From NCBI GenBank assembly GCA_900472575.1, contig UCIV01000027.1:87913-151912 (forward strand): a stretch of 64,000 bases of DNA. Direction: 5' to 3'. Source of the DNA: Hyphomicrobiales bacterium. GTDB lineage: Bacteria > Pseudomonadota > Alphaproteobacteria > Rhizobiales > Rhizobiaceae. Within the stretch, counting starts at the first letter, position 1; every line of letters begins with the position of its first letter. The notes under the pieces were generated by a model. The model was not told the DNA's origin, searched no databases, and saw only the letters and a list, made by a program, of their open reading frames with translations. This document shows positions 60,402 through 64,000 of the stretch, in pieces. Position numbers and translations under genes: made by a program.

Positions 60402-61178
60402 ATGAAGAGGTTTCCCCCGAGTGGGATCGCTATCAGAATGGCGGAAATTGTTTTTCCGGCGGACACTAATCATCACGGCACGTTGTTTGGCGGCAAAGGT
60501 TTTTCCCTCATGGATCGGGCGGCATTCATCGCGGCTACCCGTCATGGACGCGCGCCCTTTGTGACCGCCTGTTGCGAGCGTGTGGTCTACAGTTCGCCAG
60601 CCTTTGTGGGAAATATCGTGGACCTGACAACCGAAATTAAGCAGGTAGGCAGAACGTCGCTATCTGTCGAGGTGACGATGATGGCAGAGGATCTGCTGCG
60701 CGGCACACGACGGACCTGTACAAGTGGAACCTTCACCATGGTCGCTCGTCCGGATATGCACGATCCAGAGTGGCGGCTCCCTCCACTTGCTGCGCCTGAA
60801 GTCGGCGCCGAAGGCGATTTGCTACTTGCGGATATCGTCTTAGGTGACCACCTTAGTCACCAAGGCAATCTGTTCTGCGGCGACGCTATCGCTCAAATGA
60901 CTAAAGGCGCATTTATCGTAGCAAGCCGAAAAAGCCGATGCGTCACCGTGCTCGCATCTTCAGATAAGATCGACTTCATGGAGGCCGTCCCCGTCGGGTC
61001 GATCATCGAAACGAAGTCAAGGATCTCTTCGATTGGAAGATCTTCAATAACGGTCGAAACCGAGTTATGGTCCGAGCCAGTCGAAAGTAGTGAGAAACGA
61101 CTGGCCGCATTGGGTAGCTTCGTGATGGTAGCCGTAGACGAAAACAGTAGGCCCGTTGCCATCAGCCGAAACCGATGA
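60402..61178 (+). CDS. Tandem hotdog acyl-CoA thioesterase
   Basis: The 258-residue protein contains two YciA-like hotdog repeats: AEIVFPADTNHHGTLFGGKG with DRAAFIAATRHG in the first half and ADIVLGDHLSHQGNLFCGDA with TKGAFIVASRKSR in the second. The N-H-x-G-T/N-LFGG/CGG motifs are typical of acyl-CoA thioesterases. Substrate chain length cannot be inferred. It could provide or remove acyl-CoA for the nearby oxoamine synthase; this is speculation. Confidence 0.88.
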   Translation: MKRFPPSGIAIRMAEIVFPADTNHHGTLFGGKGFSLMDRAAFIAATRHGRAPFVTACCERVVYSSPAFVGNIVDLTTEIKQVGRTSLSVEVTMMAEDLLRGTRRTCTSGTFTMVARPDMHDPEWRLPPLAAPEVGAEGDLLLADIVLGDHLSHQGNLFCGDAIAQMTKGAFIVASRKSRCVTVLASSDKIDFMEAVPVGSIIETKSRISSIGRSSITVETELWSEPVESSEKRLAALGSFVMVAVDENSRPVAISRNR

Positions 61179-61300
61179 TTCTAGTCTGTCGCAACCTACA
61201 GGAATATTTGATCCCATGAACCATCACAACATGTTCATCGACGAAGTCGTCCTGGATATGAACCGCTATACTGTGTTACGGCGCATGACACGGCACGCAA

Positions 61301-61658
61301 ACGGCGCGCTAAACTGCAGAAGCTGTCGCGCTTCTCGAATGTCAGGCAGTCCGTCATACACCGGATCATGCATGGCTGGTCGCCGCAGCAGAACGCTGGC
61401 CGAATGCGGCTAGAGTGACATCCTGTCTTAGTCAGCCACAAACGATCAACAAGTTCGCCCGCCTTTGCCAAAACCGCTGCAGGCGGCAGCACGCGCCCAG
61501 GCTAGCGAGCGCTACGACGCTTCGTCGCATTGCTCGGGCGCAGAGTCGCCAGGGGACCGAAGCTCCGACACGAGACTTCGGAGGACATAAACCTTATGCC
61601 GGATGGGCAATAGAGTGCCGCGACAGACCGATTAACGACCGGAACCGGTGGTGACGGA
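61301..61658 (+). pseudogene. IS30-type transposase remnant
   Basis: In one frame KLQKLSRFSNVRQSVIHRIM then HGWSPQQNAGRMRLE ends at a stop, continues HPVLVSH and after a frameshift TINKFARLC, with a later ECRDRPINDRNRW. The order WSPxQxAGRxR, VSHxTI and RP motif is that of IS30-family transposases. Stop codons and frameshifts show it is a decayed fragment. No terminal repeats seen. Confidence 0.6.
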
Positions 61659-61787
61659 CCCGCACACCGATCAGCGATAGCCGATACGGGAAATATTCCC
61701 CCTGCCGCTATCGAGGACCTTGAGGTGGATTGCTGTTGTCAATGCCGCGTGAATTTTCCCCAGAGGTGCCGAAGTAAAATTCCCCAC

Positions 61788-62669
61788 TTATACCGACGTG
61801 GGCGCCAAGGAGAACTGAGGATTTTTCGGCGGTCGTCCTCGTGGCTTTTGCGGCGGGGCGAATGCGGGCGGGGCAATCAAGGCTTTGGAGCGGACATGCT
61901 CCGGCATAAGTTCAGCATGCTGCCGCAACCGGTAGCTGGATCCTTCGATCTGTACGACAACGGCGTGGTGAAGCAGTCTGTCGAGCAGCGCCGTTGCGAC
62001 GACAGGATCGCCAAAGACATCGCCCCATTCTGCAAAGCCGCGATTTGATGTCAGGATCATTGCCCCTCGTTCGTATCGCGCATTGACGAGTTGGAAGAAC
62101 AGATTGCCACCGCCCGAGATGACCGGCAGATAGCCGATCTCATCGACGATCAGCAGGCTTGGCCTGCAAAAGAAACGAATGCGCTCCTGGAGCCGACCTT
62201 CCCGTTCGGAACGGGCGAGCGAACCGATCAGGTCAGCGAGCGTCGTGAAGTACACGCTCTTTCCGGCTTTCACGGCTTCGACGCCCAGCGCCGTGGCAAG
62301 ATGGCTTTTGCCTGTTCCAGGTGGGCCGAGGAAATGAACTGCTTCGTGACGGTCGACGAACCCGAGCTGCGCCAGGGTAAAGATGCGATCTCGGTCGAGC
62401 GAGGGTTGGAACGTAAAGTCGAAGCCGGCTAGCGTTTTGATCGTTGCAAGCCTGCCCATTCGCAGGGCGGTCTTGATGCGGCTGTTCTCGCGCAGCGTCA
62501 GTTCCTCGGACAGGAGGATGTCGATGGCCTCAAGTGCTGATAGTTCACCGTGCTCGAGACGGCGCACGACATGGTCGAGAGCTTCCAGCGCCCGTGGCAT
62601 CTTCAGGCCGACGAGATCATGACGGATGCGATCGATCATGGACGGAATGGCATCGAAGGTCGCGCTCAT
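61788..62669 (-). CDS. istB: IstB, IS21-family helper ATPase
   Basis: The 293-residue protein has the AAA+ core with Walker A LGPPGTGKSHLATALG (about residue 115), Walker B LLIVDEIGYLPV and a DnaC/IstB-type ending. It assists IstA in target choice. The ATG overlaps the istA stop (62666-62669). Confidence 0.96.
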   Translation of the reverse strand: MSATFDAIPSMIDRIRHDLVGLKMPRALEALDHVVRRLEHGELSALEAIDILLSEELTLRENSRIKTALRMGRLATIKTLAGFDFTFQPSLDRDRIFTLAQLGFVDRHEAVHFLGPPGTGKSHLATALGVEAVKAGKSVYFTTLADLIGSLARSEREGRLQERIRFFCRPSLLIVDEIGYLPVISGGGNLFFQLVNARYERGAMILTSNRGFAEWGDVFGDPVVATALLDRLLHHAVVVQIEGSSYRLRQHAELMPEHVRSKALIAPPAFAPPQKPRGRPPKNPQFSLAPTSV

Positions 62670-63946
62670 GGGCGGTTCTCCTGTGCCAGGACTTTGCCGA
62701 CAGCATCATAGAAGGCGAGAGATCGCTGCAGCACGGTGTCGCCGGCGGGCTTGACGACGTGGGGTTCATCCCGCATCCGGGGCCGGTGTTGCGGCGTCAT
62801 CGATCGTCGGTGATCGGGATGAACCCGGCGCTGTTTGCGGCCCTCCAGAACGGGATGAGCTGCGATCAGCATGCCGTTCTCGAAGATGCGGACCTCGTCG
62901 GCGAGAGAATGGACTTCCACCATTCGGCTTCGTGTAGCATCCGGAACGCTGTAGGTGTTTCCGCCGACGCTGACCATACCTTCCCGCGACACGCGGCGTT
63001 CCAGCTTCAGGACGGATTTGAAGGGGGCCAGCGGTAATGGTCGCAGGTGCGGCCGTTCCTCGGCAAAGGCTTCATTGACGACCCGCTGCGTCGTCGCGTG
63101 CTTCCTTGGATTGGCAACAGTGTCCAACCAATGCCGCAGCTGGGCGTTCATGTCATCGAGGTTGCGGAACGTGCGGGCCAGGAAGAAGTCTTCGCGGATA
63201 TAACGGAACGGCCGCTCGACCTTGCCCTTGGTCTTGGCGCGATAAGGCTTGCACGCCTTCGGGTGGAATCCGTAATGGCGCGCCAGGTCTATGAGGGCAC
63301 GGTTATAGACGATGCCCTCTGTCTGGCCTTCACCGATGACGGCCGTCTTCATCCGGTCGTACAGCACCTCCCGTGGCGCCCCACCAATCGCCTCGAACGC
63401 GGCGATGTGGCAACGTAGGACGGTCGGTAGGTTCTGATGCATGACGAAACGCGCCCAGATGAGGCGGCTATGACCCAGCACCATCGAGAACAGCCAGACG
63501 ATCCGCGGCGTCATCGGTTCGTCGGTGAAAACGACGTGGAACTTAGCGAAGTCGACTTGGGCCTGCTCTCCGGGCGGCGTCTCGAAACGAACTTCGAAGC
63601 CCTGACTTGCAGCAGGGCGCACATCACGGAGAAAATCCGTCACAGCCGTGTAGCCGCCGGTATAGCCTCGCTCGCGCAGTTCTCGAAGCAACCGACTGCC
63701 GGTCAAACCGGGATAGGATTTGACCCGCTCCCGTAGGTATGAAGCGAACGGGTCGATAACCGTTGCCCGAGGCTTTCTTGGACCATAGGCCGGAGCTTCG
63801 AGGCCCCGCTCAATGTATTTACGCACCGTCTTGCGATCGATGCCGGTTTCTCTGGAAATTGCCGACACCGTCAGGCCCTGCTGATGCAGATCCAGGATCA
63901 TGATCGTCTCCCTCAGCTTGATCACCAAAATCCCCCTTCCGACCAT
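62666..63946 (-). CDS. istA: IstA, IS21-family DDE transposase
   Basis: The 426-residue protein has an N-terminal HTH (LTVSAISRETGIDRKTVRKY), an integrase-like catalytic core starting QVDFAKFHVVFTDEPM with the first Asp, YDRMKTAVIGEG with the second Asp and KGKVERPFRYIREDFF with the Glu, and a C-terminal beta domain SVGGNTYSVPDATRSRMVEV. The full reading frame is intact. A GTG at 63925 (VIKLRET) is an alternative start. Confidence 0.95.
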   Translation of the reverse strand: MVGRGILVIKLRETIMILDLHQQGLTVSAISRETGIDRKTVRKYIERGLEAPAYGPRKPRATVIDPFASYLRERVKSYPGLTGSRLLRELRERGYTGGYTAVTDFLRDVRPAASQGFEVRFETPPGEQAQVDFAKFHVVFTDEPMTPRIVWLFSMVLGHSRLIWARFVMHQNLPTVLRCHIAAFEAIGGAPREVLYDRMKTAVIGEGQTEGIVYNRALIDLARHYGFHPKACKPYRAKTKGKVERPFRYIREDFFLARTFRNLDDMNAQLRHWLDTVANPRKHATTQRVVNEAFAEERPHLRPLPLAPFKSVLKLERRVSREGMVSVGGNTYSVPDATRSRMVEVHSLADEVRIFENGMLIAAHPVLEGRKQRRVHPDHRRSMTPQHRPRMRDEPHVVKPAGDTVLQRSLAFYDAVGKVLAQENRP

Positions 63947-64000
63947 CGGAAGGAGTATCGGCGATGACGCGCCGCCGGTCTTCCGGGGCGCGCCCCGGAA

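Larger units (their letters stand above)
61734..64000 (-). mobile_element. IS21-family insertion sequence, right end beyond the window
   Basis: istB and istA overlap by ATGA and occupy the element. The left end near 61734 has TGTTGTC and repeats of AATTTTCCCC and AAAATTCCCC (about 61752-61785), as expected for the multiple terminal transposase-binding repeats of IS21 elements. The exact boundary and target duplication cannot be fixed because the other end is outside the window. Confidence 0.8.

Noticed and set aside
61216..61413. Short ORF beginning NHHNMFIDEVVLDMNRY
   Set aside because: No recognisable domain, it runs into the IS30 remnant in another frame, and its latter half is the wrong frame of that remnant.

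Overview
The window is rhizobial (order Hyphomicrobiales, Rhizobium/Sinorhizobium/Agrobacterium type) and almost certainly lies on a plasmid. The main evidence is a Ti-plasmid-style conjugation block (divergent traC-traD-traG and traA-traF-traB-traH around an oriT with a perfect tra box, followed by traM and a TraR-type LuxR regulator), together with rhizobial plasmid families (DUF1419, DUF3085, DUF736, DUF7007, ArdC, ParB-like). The DNA is GC-rich, genes are tightly packed, and many start/stop codons overlap as ATGA. No repABC, traI or trb genes are in the window.

Layout. 1-5.9 kb holds a lipid/redox cluster: a PmtA-like methyltransferase cut by the window edge, a DedA-type membrane protein, two SDR oxidoreductases (one with a Tat signal), an MFS exporter and a divergent AraC regulator, ending in an Rrf2 remnant. 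6-20.2 kb is a DNA-repair island: two Ku proteins, small DUF3606-type proteins, an alpha/beta hydrolase, a protein with two HARP-like segments, the imuA-imuB-dnaE2 mutasome behind a perfect alphaproteobacterial LexA box, two SRAP/HMCES-family proteins (one apparently catalytically dead), and a dinB-exonuclease-hypothetical operon on the other strand. 20.6-37.5 kb is the plasmid accessory backbone: toprim, DUF1419 and DUF3085 proteins, a 1704-residue methyltransferase-helicase, an mqsRA toxin-antitoxin pair, a ParB-like protein, ArdC, DUF736 and several unknowns, then HU and a WGR protein. Several of these genes have a small hairpin just upstream of the start codon. 37.8-47.5 kb is the conjugation block; traH carries an in-frame amber codon. 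47.7-56.1 kb is a catabolic operon: periplasmic aldehyde oxidoreductase paoABC, SDR, DUF6152, DUF6644, Tat-exported intradiol dioxygenase, exported NTF2-like protein and XdhC. 56.4-61.2 kb has an M20 amidohydrolase coupled to an alpha-oxoamine synthase, an AraC regulator and a tandem hotdog thioesterase. 61.3-64 kb has an IS30-type remnant and an intact-looking IS21-family istAB pair running off the end.

How the parts fit. TraR and TraM would gate transfer through the tra boxes; TraA nicks oriT and TraG couples the DNA to a secretion system encoded elsewhere. The adjoining island (ArdC, methyltransferase-helicase, ParB-like, toxin-antitoxin) looks like an establishment and anti-defence region, and the SOS/NHEJ island could repair or mutate DNA after entry or stress. 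This functional reading is inference; the gene family assignments rest on motifs visible in the sequence. No database search was possible.
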